Counted from the first letter of the stretch, positions 21,927 through 33,309 are shown. The stretch: 64,000 nt of DNA from Rhyacophila brunnea (GCA_022495005.1 JAGYXB010001045.1:434001-498000), one strand, 5' to 3'. Notes: generated from the letters alone by a model not told the origin. Translations and numbers: made by a program.

Positions 21927-22138
21927 CCGGGGATTTATAGGAATATCGCCTTTATTGTAATGGCGTTAGAACAGTGTTTCTAGTGTCAATGTTCATTTGA
22001 GCAAGAGATATTGATATTAAAATATAAATTAATCCATTTGGCAAACCCGACAAAAAGCATCGGGAATTTATAGCAATATCACCTTTATTGTAATAGCGTT
22101 AGAACAGATTATGCCATTCGGCAGATCCGACAAAAGAG
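21927..22138. repeat. Imperfect tandem duplication (about 132-bp period)
   Basis: CGGGGATTTATAGGAATATC followed by CCTTTATTGTAATGGCGTTA (21927-21973) recurs as CGGGAATTTATAGCAATATC and CCTTTATTGTAATAGCGTTA (22059-22105). The following CCATTTGGCAAACCCGACAA segment (from 22036) also recurs at 22112-22138. So about 1.7 units are present. No coding frame is conserved. Confidence 0.82.
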
Positions 22139-23099
22139 TGAGTGTCATTTTTTTTCCAGATGCTTCGTCCATATTAATGTCATTGTGCCACTGCACTAAT
22201 TTGCGTTCTTACCCCGATGCGACTGGTGAATATTGCAATGTAAAAGTTCACTTTCAGCTTTCTTAAAATAAACATATAATATCTAAATGGATTTTCGTAT
22301 GATTGCAAAAGTTCAAAAGAAAGCATACGTAGAAAGTATGTTTTCATTTTTATCATTTCTTGCATTTCAGTTGGCCGTTACCTCGCAAAACCGTAACGGA
22401 AAACTTACCGCAGAAAGACGATTGCTTCACTTAACTTTATAAATTGAAAATGGTGGAACAAAATAGCGGACCGGAATGGCGCTGTAAAAATAGCGTCAAC
22501 GGGTTGGAACGCTCCATTGGATCGTGGGGAAAATTGAACCATACTCTCCGTACGAGGATATTATGGGGTGTCTAATGGAACCCAATCCCATGGGAATAGT
22601 GGCAATGGATAATCTCGTTTGTTTTAATCAAACTTCCCAGAGGTGAAGATTGCATGTAAACTATACAAGTATGTAAACAGATTTTCATTATAATCTATAC
22701 TCATATTAGAATACGATGTACGGATTATCAACAAACGCAGATTTAAGAAGAAACGGAGAAGAAATAAAGATTAGATATCTTAAAATTATTGAGCTTCAAT
22801 AATGGGACCATACTACCTAAATAAAATGTCATATAAATAAAAAGGATTACAAGTTATGCACATTTATATTTTTATAAAAATAAATATAAAAAATAGTAAC
22901 ACTATGAATTACTCAAAAATTTCTTAGGTACAGCATAGAAAACATAATAAAATAATTTTAATAATAAATATGACTTATTAATACTTATAATAATGAATTA
23001 TTGTAAGTTTATCTTTGAAATAAAAAATATTTTTCTTTTTAATGTTTTCGGATAAGTACATATTTATTAATTAATACAATATTTTGAGTTTCCCCATCT
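22139..23099. other. Unassigned DNA with a GC-balanced block
   Basis: Between about 22370 and 22660 the composition is balanced and non-repetitive, with AATAGCGGACCGGAATGGCG, TCGTGGGGAAAATTGAACC and GAACCCAATCCCATGGGAAT. It is a candidate for conserved non-coding DNA. From 22670 to 23090 the sequence is AT-rich and unassigned. Confidence 0.35.
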
Positions 23100-24060
23100 C
23101 CACCCGCCATGTATATGCAGCCGTGGTTTGTGCACGGCCGCCTTCCATGACGCTATAAACGTGTCAGAATAAAAAGATTTTAGTGCCACACTTCCTTGTC
23201 CCGAAGTGATGCTGCACGGGACTAATGTAGCAACCATGCACCTTGGTGCTTAAAGAAAGAGTTTTAGAAAATAAAAAGAGTGTTGACTTGCTCTGCCGTC
23301 AATTATCTTTAATGACATGAAGTGTCATCTGTACCCGAGTACTGAAACTCTGCCGAAATAGAGGAGTCAGGAGTTTAAAGTGATGAATCTAAGGAGGGAT
23401 CGGAATTATTCCGTCATCCATAAATGACGCAGCAATTTTTTCAAATGCCCCAAAGTTGGGCTTGGTTGATATTAAATCGGCGTGAACAAGCGGCCCCGTG
23501 TGTGGACGGACCCTGGCAAACAGCTCCGCTCAGTCGGATCCCATCGACGGGCAGTCCCAGAAGACGACGTGTTCAGCGTCTTGATGGTCGTGCTTGGATG
23601 TGCGTTCCGGCCCATGTCCTATCAAATGAAAACCATGCAGCTTGGCGACGAAGTCACCATGGCCGGTCAGGAACTAGCTTACCCAGTGAGTTGGTCTTAG
23701 TCTCATCTGAAGCCTGCAGGACACATCTGAAAAAAACAGATATGTTTATCGTTCCTTGATGGATGCCGATCACCTAGACTGCCATCTATCGAATGCTATC
23801 TTGTAGTCAAACGTGCCAACAGTATGCCGCTAAGGTACGTCTTCAGATCTCGGCGGAGGCGTCAGATGGATGCCCTTAATGGTGGTGATGATCCCTTTGA
23901 AGAGAATAGTGATCAATCCTCGTACTTGGGCGTGGTGCAGGTCGAAGGGCAGCTCCCCTGCCAGAACAGGAAGCGCGTCTGATGATGTCGTCCTGTAGGT
24001 TTTTGTTAATGAGATCAGCGAGAGTCGCTATCCGCTAATTAAAGTACTTCTTACTTTGGA
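23100..24060 (-). mobile_element. R1/I-like LINE, ORF2 3' end and 3' UTR
   Basis: On the minus strand decayed frames encode the C-terminus of an R1/I-type ORF2. Readable blocks are LTGHGDFVAKLHGFHLIGHG (near 23620-23680), DHQDAEHVVFWDCPSM (near 23540-23590, the CCHC-type region), AELFARVRPH and FGAFEKIAASFMDDG (near 23424-23470), then a stop. The GHG-F-L start and the final FEKIAASF are the usual end of the RNase H/zinc-knuckle part of these ORFs. Downstream to about 23100 is probably 3' UTR. Stops and frameshifts interrupt every block. The same kind of tail is at 17952-18075 and 42640-43060. The plus-strand frames across 23424-23759 are not genes. Confidence 0.85.
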
Positions 24061-25754
24061 TAATAATTTTAGGTACTGTTCGGTTATCAGGAATACAGCG
24101 GAAAACACATTTTGAAAATACCCGATATACTGGATTATTTGTTAGTTTAGGTTGGGTTAGGTTAATGACACGAACAAAAACGCCGACCTTCAGTTAGTGT
24201 TTATGGCAGAGTATGGTTTAACGACATAACTATACAAATCTAGCCTTGTAGTCAATTCTACTTCTCAATAGCCGTGCGACAACCTCACGACAAGGTACAA
24301 ACAGAATATATAAGTCCCATGGTCCTAAACTATGGAAGAATCAAGAATGAAATGGTCAAAAAGACTATGAACAGGTAACCACTAGCGTAATCGTTTAGTA
24401 ATAGGAAGTAAAATGTATGTTGTTAACCTTTTCTTTGTAAATGTAATAAAATTTTACGTAAAAAATTTCGCCTTCAAGAATCGAGACTGCTAAAGTGTAA
24501 TTGGAACGCTGTGACCACAGGCCTCGAGATGACACGTCGCGTAGATTTGGCGCGATGTTATTTTGGAAATAATTTCCGGGAAATCTCCATTAAACTTAGA
24601 AAATAAGTTATGGGAGAGATTGTTTACGTAAAATTTAGCAAGTACATGCTTCAATAACTTTTATAGCAATAATGGAAATGTATGAGAATTGAAAAAGAAA
24701 ATTGAATATTTATAAATTTATATACTGTATAATTATGAATAAAGAATTTTAATACTAATTTTATCAATACAAGATAGAAGCTAACTACCGTTATAAAAAT
24801 ACTGTAAACGCGTATCTATATCTATAGACGCATAATTATAATTATAGATTTTGTTAATGCTGTAACTCGCTAACTATAATGAATATTGTAAAAGTAACAA
24901 TTGGAAAAACTTAAGATTCTGGTATAGATGGGTTTCTACCCATAAACAATAATAAATCTTAATTGCCTCCTAAGTAATAAAAGAATCAAATACTGCGACT
25001 AAAAACACAAATTGACGCGTGACCTTGAACCTTAACTGAATTCTGTCCGACTAGAATTTACGGCCCAGCTGTGCTAGCTCGCGAGGTAAAAATAGATTCA
25101 AGGTTACGTTTAGATTACTATGGAAAAGCCACTATTAAAGATTAAATAAATTTGTAGTCGCTCGTAATTAACATCTTGTTAGGATTAAGCATCTATATAT
25201 TTAAGTTGAAATGTTAAGTATAATATTATAGTACTCGTATTTTCACGTAATAATGTTCGTCCGAAAGGTAAATATCGAATGAAACGTTTTCTGCAGCTCC
25301 AAATAGTTTTATTAAAACTTAGTAAAATTCTATTGGCCTAAAAAGGCCAAGAGTGGTGGAAAGGACTAGTACGTGGGTGTCAACCTTTCATTTTGACATT
25401 TTAAATTTAAAGACTGCCATTCCCTTATTTAGTACCCGAATACTTATTTCGATACCTCGTTGGAAAGCTAAAAACTTTCCCCTTCGTTTGAACACGAAAA
25501 ATCATATAAAATCAACTATTTTGCTGACGTCACCGTAACTGCGTATTTAAAGGACATGTTCTAGAGGGTGCTTAAAACACCCCTATTAAGTCTTAATTTT
25601 GCGGAAATAAAGTAGAGTAAATTTAACCCGATTTAATTAGAAGATATCTCTATTAGAAAGTTGCCAGGAACGGGAGATATACGTAAATTTATCCCGTGAG
25701 AGAAAGATATACATCTGCTATCCCTTACGGACTGTTTCCTGTTAAACCTCCATC

Positions 25755-26010
25755 CCGAGGGTATAAAAGGTGACATCCTTTTTCCGTAAAATCATTAGTT
25801 TCTACACTTCTCACCGGCGATCTTCAGTAAGCAGCAGACCTCTCTGCGAGCTTGTGGGACACGGTTCTCAGTACATTCGCGATTCATACGTACCAGTAAG
25901 TCCCCTTCGACGGGCAAAACGTAGCGCGAATAACTCGTATCTGTCGGTAGTGACGTCGGCCGCTAAAACGTAGCACGAATACTACGTATCTGTCGATAGT
26001 GACGCGCTCG
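25755..26010 (+). promoter_or_regulatory. Promoter-like region, possibly from an LTR
   Basis: A strong TATA box (GGGTATAAAAGG, from about 25759) is followed about 30 bp later by TCATTAGTTTC and then a GC-rich leader. At 25915-26010 a 48-bp unit is tandemly repeated (AAAACGTAGCGCGAATAACT and AAAACGTAGCACGAATACTA, each followed by TATCTGTCG and TAGTGACG). Many AATAAA sites lie downstream. This layout (TATA, start, leader, AATAAA) would fit a solo LTR of a retrotransposon or an insect gene promoter. I could not find LTR edges or a primer-binding site, so neither is shown. Confidence 0.4.
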
Positions 26011-26154
26011 CGGATTAATTTTATTTTTCATTACTCATCATACGAGGTGACGTAATCGAGATAAATTACGCGATCGGATTTGTTTTATAAAAACAAATTA
26101 ATAAACTCAGTCTGTAATAATAAATTTTACAAATCTTTTCGGGATTATAAAATA

Positions 26155-26340
26155 AATTTTTGAAACTTTATTAAGTAAACATAATTATGAAATAAATTTT
26201 AGTAAACAAATTCATAAACATAAAAACAAATTTTAGTAAATAAATTTGTAAACATTAAGCAAACCTTTTGTAAACAAGTCTGTAAACACAAATAAATATT
26301 TGTAAATACACTGTGAACATAAATAAACTTTATAAACAAC
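26155..26340 (+). repeat. Cluster of GTAAACA-type motifs
   Basis: Within about 190 bp the string GTAAACA occurs five times (for example GTAAACATAATT, GTAAACAAATTC, GTAAACATTAAG), with near forms GTAAATACA, GTGAACATA and ATAAACAAC, mixed with AATAAATTT units. It looks like a decayed array of a short AT-rich repeat. GTAAACA is also the core bound by forkhead proteins, but a repeat origin explains it as well. Confidence 0.55.
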
Positions 26341-26881
26341 AATAAAATAATTCTATTCTTTTATAAACCTAATACTGTGTGACCAAAGAATAATTTATAT
26401 TTTCTTTCTTATGGGAAAATATTTCATGAATTAAAAATATCCAAAGAATATCTGCGTATACATTCTCTGAATTAGGTGTGACTTTTCGGGAATTTGTGAA
26501 AGATTTCACAGAGATCCTATAGTGAACAAATAAATAGTTTGCTGATACTTTAATGAGATTTAATTACGGGAACAATGACAGTTAACCTTATTGTGTGACC
26601 GTGAACTCTAGTACCTGAATAAATTCGGCACCACACCAGCTGAGAGTTTTATTCGGGAATTCAAAAGTTGTGATACTACAAAGGAGATCCACCTCTCCTA
26701 ATTCATCACTAGTCTCCTCAGTGACGGCCCGGTAGCATTATTGAGCTAGCCGTGAGCCGGGTCTTGTCATTAAGTTAGGTTAGGTTTGGTTAGGTTAACC
26801 TAACAAATAATCCAGTTTATCGGCTGTTTTCAAAATGTGTTTTCCGCTGTATTCCTGATAACCGAACAGTACATAATTTTA

Positions 26882-28780
26882 TTCTAGGGTGCCACACGCT
26901 GGAGGCGTAACCGGCAATCCCAAAAAAATGTCTCAAATTGCAAGCTTCGTATTTTTCCGCTAGGTGTCTCTGGTAGGTAAAAACATCGCTTTAAATTGAA
27001 ATATAATTCAGAGAAAGGATCACCAACGCGGCACCATCATGCGTCAATATTGATACGCCCTTAAGACGTCGACGAAAATTTTCTAGACGAGATTAGAAAA
27101 GAAGCCATTTTACATGAATAATGTTAAATTTCCATGTACAGTAAAAAGATCTCCTATGAAGTTAAATTGACAGTTATATATCTGAATATTTTGCTTGTAC
27201 AATTCTTATCATATGTTTAAAAAATTAATATCAATTTATCAGTCAAAAGAATATGTATGTGTTTGGCAATTTTCAAATATAATATGGCGTCCTCCATGGG
27301 GAAAAGGTTATCAACGTCTGGTTTAGAGTATCGCTAAATAACTAAATTAGAGTTGCCTACTTTATTAAATTTGCAAGCAGTTAATTATCCAGTCTAGACA
27401 TATTAATCAATGGTTATTTGTAAAGGAATGTTAGGTACTACAACCTCGGTTCAAAGATCCATATATCATTTTATATTACCCCAAAATTCATTAAGTGTAA
27501 CTTTTGATTTATATAGCAAATCTTAAAGCTCATATGTGCTAGAGGTGACTTTTAAGCTTTCAGGCGCACAGGCTGTTGTGATTTTATTCTCACTGCATAG
27601 TGTAAGTTTAATTAAACTTTAAATTTTATTTACGGTTCACGCACGGTTTCATCTAGATACGTATACTTTGGCTGTATTGAATCAACACATATAACATGTA
27701 AATTAAGAAATATAATATATATATATTTCAATGATTATTATATATAATATCAAGTACCTACCTATTGAAAATAGTAAAGTTTACTGTGAATATTTTTCAA
27801 TAAAACAGATTTACTACTATTTATTCAATATTTACTGTATGTATACACAATTTGATTCGTATTATTAAACAAACAGTAAATTCCATTTCTCAGAAACATT
27901 TATTTATGTAATAAATCTATTTATATGAAAAATCCTAGAATAGAAATGGGACTAGTGGCGCTATTCTAAATAGTTAACACGGTAATACTTTTCAGTTATT
28001 GTTATTCCTCCAAAATAACACGGATATCACACGGAGCATTTATTCCATTATTGGTTAATATTAGATAAAAAGTCAAATTGGAGATTCTAATGGGATACGT
28101 TTGGAATCCAGTGAGACGTGTTAACTGTGTACTCATCGACATTTGACAACTCGCCGTTAACGCGGTGCAGTCATGGGAGGCCGTGTTATAATATTCACTG
28201 GATAATTAACTGCTAAAATACGATGTTAGAAGATCAAACAGCACTGATTATTATTCTTTTAATTTACGCGTTGTTCACCCTCTTCTAACAAGTAGCATTT
28301 GCCGCTAATAGCGTCAAGTATATAATCATATAGGTATCTATAATACCAATGTATTATTTGAGTAGGTATAATCCTTAGTATATGGCAAACAGTACACCTG
28401 CAAGACTTGCAGGTAAATAATCGTAGACCTGCAGAGGTATGGTCTATAACCATGTAATGGCCTCGTAACTACATGCCATTACGGTACAATGGAATAGCCG
28501 TACATACATATATGTATATACTAAGCTTATATGGGATCTACTCGTATGATATAATAATAATTATGTTCTGTTAATACTAAATCCTTTTCCATGTGAAATA
28601 CACTTTCATATAAATTATTTTAATGCATTTTTTTGTTTAAAGTGTTGTGTTAACTGTCAATAGTTGGTCAATATAGTAATTATTATAATCCTTATATTTA
28701 TCTATAATTGTTCATTAATTGGAGCATATAGAGATCATGGCATTTAGCGACCTTCCAGAGTTCCAGGATACCAAAATCCA
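26882..28780. other. Unassigned DNA
   Basis: No coding or repeat match is seen apart from a weak MITE-P-like arm near 27595-27660 (TAATTAAACTTTAAATTTTA, TTCACGCACGGTTTCA). The part 28020-28200 is slightly GC-richer. AT microsatellites lie near 27710. Confidence 0.4.
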
Positions 28781-28824
28781 GTTCCAAAAGAAGAAACAGG
28801 TAGGTTGATACTTTCTTGACTCAG

Positions 28825-28985
28825 AGTCTTGAAGTGGGAATGGGACGATTTGGCGCCACAAACTGGTCACGGCTGATTAGCCCCGTTAATTGACTGCCAG
28901 GACAATTGGACACTAAGATAATAAGGCGCCGGTACAACTAAGCGTTGGGACAACTGGACACTGGACAAGTCGACGCCACATGGTC
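28825..28985 (+). repeat. Degenerate short-motif repeat (GGACAA and GCGCC)
   Basis: Variants of GGACAATTGGACACT recur as GGACAACTGGACACTGG, and GGCGCCACA, GGCGCCGGTACAA and GTCGACGCCACA alternate with them. The arrangement suggests a decayed minisatellite or a transposon end with subterminal repeats. It has no match elsewhere in the window. Confidence 0.5.
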
Positions 28986-30625
28986 GGAATTAAATGCGCG
29001 AAAGAATATACGTACGTAACGATTTGATAGAGAAAGTAGACAAGACGGTTTACTATGCTTCTATCTACTTAGTAGTAGTTGTACCTAATATATTTTGCGC
29101 TTGACACATTTTTATTACGGACTGAGAATTATGATGCCTTATGATGTTTATAAAAAGAAAAGAATTTTTTCCTCGTTAGAACTAAAATATGTGCATATGA
29201 AATATCATGCTTCGTGGTAATTATACGTTTTAGTTTTCGGTAGTTAATGCACTCATTGTTAAACTATTCTTCTGCTTCTACTTACGGAGACTACTGCATA
29301 ACGTTAAAGGTAACTACGCCTCAATGCGAGTGTTTACATCTTCTTTTTCTCTGTGATAGGAATACGAATCGAAGTGATACAACCAGTTCGTTTCTTTCAC
29401 GTCAGCTGTTTCACCTTCAAAATTTTAGTGTAAACATATTATTATTTTGTTATGGCTAAAATCTACACTATGTTTACATTTTAACAACTCAACTCCCGAC
29501 CTATGGTATATTATACCTACATAACTGTGCAAGTTATACGGGTTAATAAACTATAACCATGTACCTAATATGATACAGTTTCTTAAATAATATTCTAAAA
29601 TTGATAAACACAAATAATGTAAAGGGCGTCAGAAGTCATTCGACATTGTACCCACGTCAGATCTCATACGAGAGACGTCAATAAATTAATTAAAATGCTA
29701 TCACCAAAAATGTATAAAAAAGGACACCCAACTTGCACCCTTGTCATTTATTTTAAGGTCTTTGTAACGCGTATATTCTGTCCATTTTATGTACTTTTAC
29801 TTACTTCCCGATCATAATCTTACTATCTAGTCTAAACACATCCTTGAAGGTAAATTACCTGACGGTTACCTTCAAGACGACGGTCTCTAAACGTAACATA
29901 TTCTGTGAGTATTAGGTACACCAGAAGTTGCACAGAAGTCTTGTCTTTAGTAAGGAGACAAAGGAAAGGTAATACCATCATGCCACATCAGGTTCCTGCC
30001 AACAGAAGCTACCTGCTTCCTTTGCCTTCCTCCTCGAGGGACAAAAGATCGATCAAAATCCATCCTGCGATCGACGTGTTGGATATGCCTTTGTCTTTTT
30101 AAAATTTAAAAACTTAAAAATTCATTCTTCGCTATATTTTAAGTATCCACTCTGAAAGTTTATTGATTTTAGATAACGATCGATAAACTTAAGAGATAAA
30201 CCTCCGTTGCTTGTATTCGTAGCAGAGACAGTTTAATGTTTATCCCCCTGCAGCGTTTTAGTACAATAAAAAAAAATTTTATTGCTGCAAATCGCCCGAA
30301 GCAAATAACAGCGGAAAATAAAAAGTGTCCATGTAAAAGCTAAAAGCTTGGCGTGTAATAATTTTACCGGTAATAAAAATGATAGCTTTTATAAGCTCGC
30401 GACATCTGTACAAAAAATAAACGTGATAATGTCCATGTGATAAGATGATTTAGCCATTTGTATACCTTATACCTTATATACCCAATTACCTTATATATTA
30501 TATTTGTCTTAAATAATAATTATCCAAACACACGTGAAAATAATTATGTAAAGGAGAGCGATCCAGCAAGAAGACGTAATAAACATACACATAGAAATGG
30601 AAATTCTTAATTTGAAAAACCGGAG
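28986..30625. other. Unassigned DNA
   Basis: Contains a hairpin at 29843-29876 (CTTGAAGGTAA ... TTACCTTCAAG, 11-bp perfect arms). Open frames at 29247-29459 and 29905-30102 show no recognised motif. The rest is AT-rich. Confidence 0.4.
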
Positions 30626-30629
30626 GAAT

Positions 30630-30715
30630 CCGTTTTTTTAATCGGGTTGCGAAAGAAAACAAATGATACTGTCATAATAGTTTGACAGCTGATGCTTACA
30701 ACAGCATGGTTATAA
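30630..30715 (+). repeat. Small dispersed repeat shared with 10878-10955
   Basis: TTTTAATCGGG, GAAAGAAAACAAATGATA and GATGCTTACA occur in the same order in both places, with an indel in the middle. Family unknown. Confidence 0.6.
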
Positions 30716-30816
30716 TAGCACATCAAATGATTAAAGTATCGATAGATTAGTTAGTATGTTAACGTATGTATTATATTGATACTATCGACCGAAGGTACTT
30801 GATGGAATTTTAATTT

Positions 30817-31075
30817 AAATTCTAATGGATTTAAGTTTTGTACTATTCCTTTTAAGTCGTTTTTTGCGACCCGGGCTTCGCCTTTCGGCATCTTCAGGCG
30901 CTATGTACACTTACCAAAAGGCAAACACACACTGACAACGAACACTATTAACTCTAATTTATATAATAAATCAATACAATAAAGTAGGTAAAAACTTATC
31001 ACTTACCAATCCAATAGATATATATATATACCTAACAAAAAAATTATGAATAGCTGAAGTGTTTGTAAAAAACCT
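30817..31075 (+). mobile_element. MITE-C, truncated copy
   Basis: It begins AAATTCTAATGGATTTAAGT and follows the 9346 copy through GAGTCG-like, TTTTTTGCGACC, GGCATCTTCAGGCGCTATG and the AT-rich middle, to about 31060 (AATTATGAATAGC). The right inverted repeat is missing. Confidence 0.85.
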
Positions 31076-31554
31076 ATACCTTATCAATAAAAAACACTCG
31101 ATAAGCATACAATAAATCGTCAAAACTGTCTAATAGATTATTAGTAATTATAAACAATAAAAACTAAACTCAAGAGGTGTAAAATCGTCCATTCTGGGAA
31201 TAATGGAAATTGATGAAGTTAACTTATGAGATATCTATGATATCAGTCTTTAAAAGTTATTAGTTCAACAATTAATATTCAGTAATATTATTACATGATA
31301 CCTACTTTTTGTAATTATAATAGGGATTGGGTGCTGTAACGTACTGTAACCTTAGACAACATAAGCATTCAATCATAAGATAGAAACATTATGGAATGAC
31401 TCAAGTTGATTGCGTAGTTTCTCATTTCAATCTTGCAGTCACCTCCTAAGATATTGTGCAATACTATTTTAGAATTAATTGATATTTCGATCAATTGCGA
31501 GTTGCTCCATCCGATGGTTACACGCGCGTTAACATGTTCTTACTCCCTACCTAC

Positions 31555-31855
31555 ATACTGATGGTTTTATAAATGCGTTTAAAAATTAATAAACGTAAAA
31601 AATCTTAACACCACTGCACATTTATGTACTGAAATATGACTATATTCTAAAACATTAGAGCGAGAGGTTTAAAAGAATACTATTTTATGTAATAAAAATA
31701 CTTTATGCAGTCATCAAATGGAAATAAATATAAAGGATAATAAGGCTTCAAATTTATATAAATAGATTATCTACAACGTTTAAGCAATGTCCAGGATCAT
31801 GCTTTGAAAATAGAATAAAAGCTTCATTTTGACCCACGCTGAGCACGTCCCCCCT
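31555..31855 (-). repeat. Repeat with a conserved ORF end, copy 1
   Basis: Read on the minus strand this matches 57140-57460. The shared part begins at AAGGGGGGACGTGCTCAGCG and encodes a frame with GDVLSVGQNEAF, SKHDPGH and NVVDNLFI before a TAA stop at about 31756. The 57 kb copy reads GDMLSVRQNGAF, LKHDPGH, KVVDNLFT and stops at the same place. The sequence after the stop is also shared, so the repeat includes a 3' UTR-like part. The protein is not recognised. It may be the 3' end of a transposon gene or a retrocopy. Confidence 0.7.
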
Positions 31856-31935
31856 TAAGCGATAGGTAGGCGGGGCCGCCATTGTTTATGGCCTGCGGGC
31901 CTGCTTCAGGATGTGGGGGCCATGACTGGCAGTGT
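31849..31935. mobile_element. Family X (GC-rich transposon) fragment
   Basis: GCGATAGGTAGGCGGGGCCG, GGCCTGCGGGCC and CTTCAGGATGTGGGGGCCAT match 37346-37412 (GCGATAGGTAGGCCCGCC ... CTTCAGGATGTGGGGGCCAT). It sits between the arms of the 31319-32227 element. Confidence 0.7.
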
Positions 31936-32227
31936 TATATTATTTCTCTGGCGGCTTAGAGGACAATGGTCTATAAGACTCTGTGAGGATTCTGCGCCAC
32001 TGACTGGAAGACAGATAACTTGGTGCCACTATCGGATGGAGCAACTTGCAATTGATCGAAATATCAATTAATTCTAAAATAGTATTGCACAATATCTTAG
32101 GAGGTGACTGCAAGATTGAAATGAGAAAGTATGCAATCAACTTGAGTCATTCCATAATGTTTCTATCTTATGATTGAATGCTTATGTTGGCTAAGGTTAC
32201 AGTACGTTACAGCACCCAATCCCTATT

Positions 32228-32585
32228 ATGGATGTGGATCCGATATTATGTGATTTTCTATACTATAGTGTTATACTCAAGTGGTTTTCGCGGAACCCTA
32301 AGGTTAATGGCGTTCCGTTTACTTTTAGCAATTTTTAAATAAATCCATTTGATTTATTGAGTTATAGACACTCAAAATATTATCAAGAACTGATCGTAAT
32401 CTCCTTATGTGGTAGCCAAATAACATGTAACCCTTCGCCATATTGGTTAAATAGCCATTTTTACGTCAAGAAACATACTTAAAATAATTATAAAATCAAT
32501 TTATACACGTGAATTATCGTTTAATTAGATACCTACATTAATCATAATAACACATCAAATTACACCACATAGCCACAACTTTTTA
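32228..32585. other. Unassigned DNA
   Basis: AT-rich, with no coding signal and no match elsewhere in the window. Confidence 0.4.
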
Positions 32586-32589
32586 AATG

Positions 32590-32760
32590 TTAATAGTCAT
32601 TAAGGAAAATAGCGCCAAAGGCGACTTTTTTACTATTCGAGAATATTAATTGTGGTGTGTGTTTTTCTTATTTAACTGGTCGACCCACCACGCCAGGCCC
32701 CTTCTTATCATGAGCTCCCAGGCTAGAGCCCTGTCAGGGGACTATTCTGCCAGTAATACA
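32590..32760 (+). mobile_element. Family X fragment
   Basis: AATAGCGCCAAAGGCGACTT, TTTTTACTATT, TTCTTATTTAACTGGTCGAC, CCACCACGCCAGGCCCC and CCCAGGCTAGAGCCCTGTCA occur in the same order as in 51300-51440 and, reversed, in the 36345-37420 copy. Confidence 0.72.
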
Positions 32761-33305
32761 AACAGCTAATATTTCTATTTTTTAATGTGAAAAAATACAT
32801 AAAGGAGACACGATGCAACATAAGCATTATTTTAATAAAACTCCCCTTTGTGTTACTCTTTCCAAAGTAAAAATGCACTAAGTAAATAAAGAATAAAATA
32901 CTTTCCTACTCGTAACACAAAAGCTGTACAGTGTATATAAAGAGATTTCTAGAGTAGTGTTCACATTTCATAGCTGAAAAATTGCAAGCCACTTGAAGAG
33001 AATTGTGATTCAGTGCGGGTCCTCTGACTACCTACTTCCTACTTGGTTGGAGTGAATGCGCCGGTGTATATCTTTTTATGTTATATTTATATCAGCATAA
33101 TAACTCAATACATATTTCGTAGGTAGTTTTCGGATAATATAAAATGACTACTTGCCATCAAATCAAACATTAAACACAGTGGACGGCAAACTTTTCATAC
33201 ATAAATCAGCAATTAAAGTATAGCTATTTGATTTGGCGATCAACTGCCTAAAATAATTTTCCCGGCTAGTGATATTTCCAATTAAGAAAAATACAAGTTG
33301 ACCTC
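32761..33305. other. Unassigned AT-rich DNA
   Basis: Nothing recognised. A TATATAAAGAG string at about 32935 is a possible TATA box with no gene attached. Confidence 0.4.
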
Positions 33306-33309
33306 ATTG

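Larger units (their letters stand above)
24072..26872. mobile_element. MULE-like element with long TIRs and 9-bp target duplication
   Basis: The left end from 24073 reads GTACTGTTCGGTTATCAGGA, and the right end in reverse from 26872 reads the same. The first 46 bp of the two arms are identical and similarity continues for about 73 bp, to GGATTATTTGTTAG, followed on both sides by GTTAGG-type repeats. ATAATTTTA flanks both sides (24063-24071, 26873-26881). Long inverted repeats and a 9-bp duplication are typical of Mutator-like elements; an 8-bp hAT-type duplication is the alternative. No transposase frame is present. The interior is 2.6 kb of non-coding or captured DNA, including a promoter-like region. 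It moves, if at all, with a transposase encoded elsewhere. Confidence 0.75.
31319..32227. mobile_element. Transposon with 197-bp inverted repeats
   Basis: 31319-31515 (starting AATAGGGATTGGGTGCTGTA) is the reverse complement of 32031-32227. By eye only four positions differ over 197 bp, so the arms are about 98% identical. The TAGGGATTGGG start resembles hAT-type ends, but I found no clear target duplication. The middle (31516-32030) holds other repeat material: a piece shared with 57140-57460 and a GC-rich family X piece. No transposase is present. It is a non-autonomous fold-back element. Confidence 0.88.

Noticed and set aside
23424..23759. 111-codon plus-strand frame
   Set aside because: It is antisense to a decayed R1/I-type ORF2 end whose minus-strand motifs are clear.
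25770..25973. 67-codon plus-strand frame after the TATA box
   Set aside because: No motif, and it covers an imperfect tandem repeat that breaks the frame. More likely a leader.
31940..32140. 66-codon minus-strand frame
   Set aside because: Lies mostly in one arm of the 197-bp inverted repeat, so it is non-coding transposon DNA.
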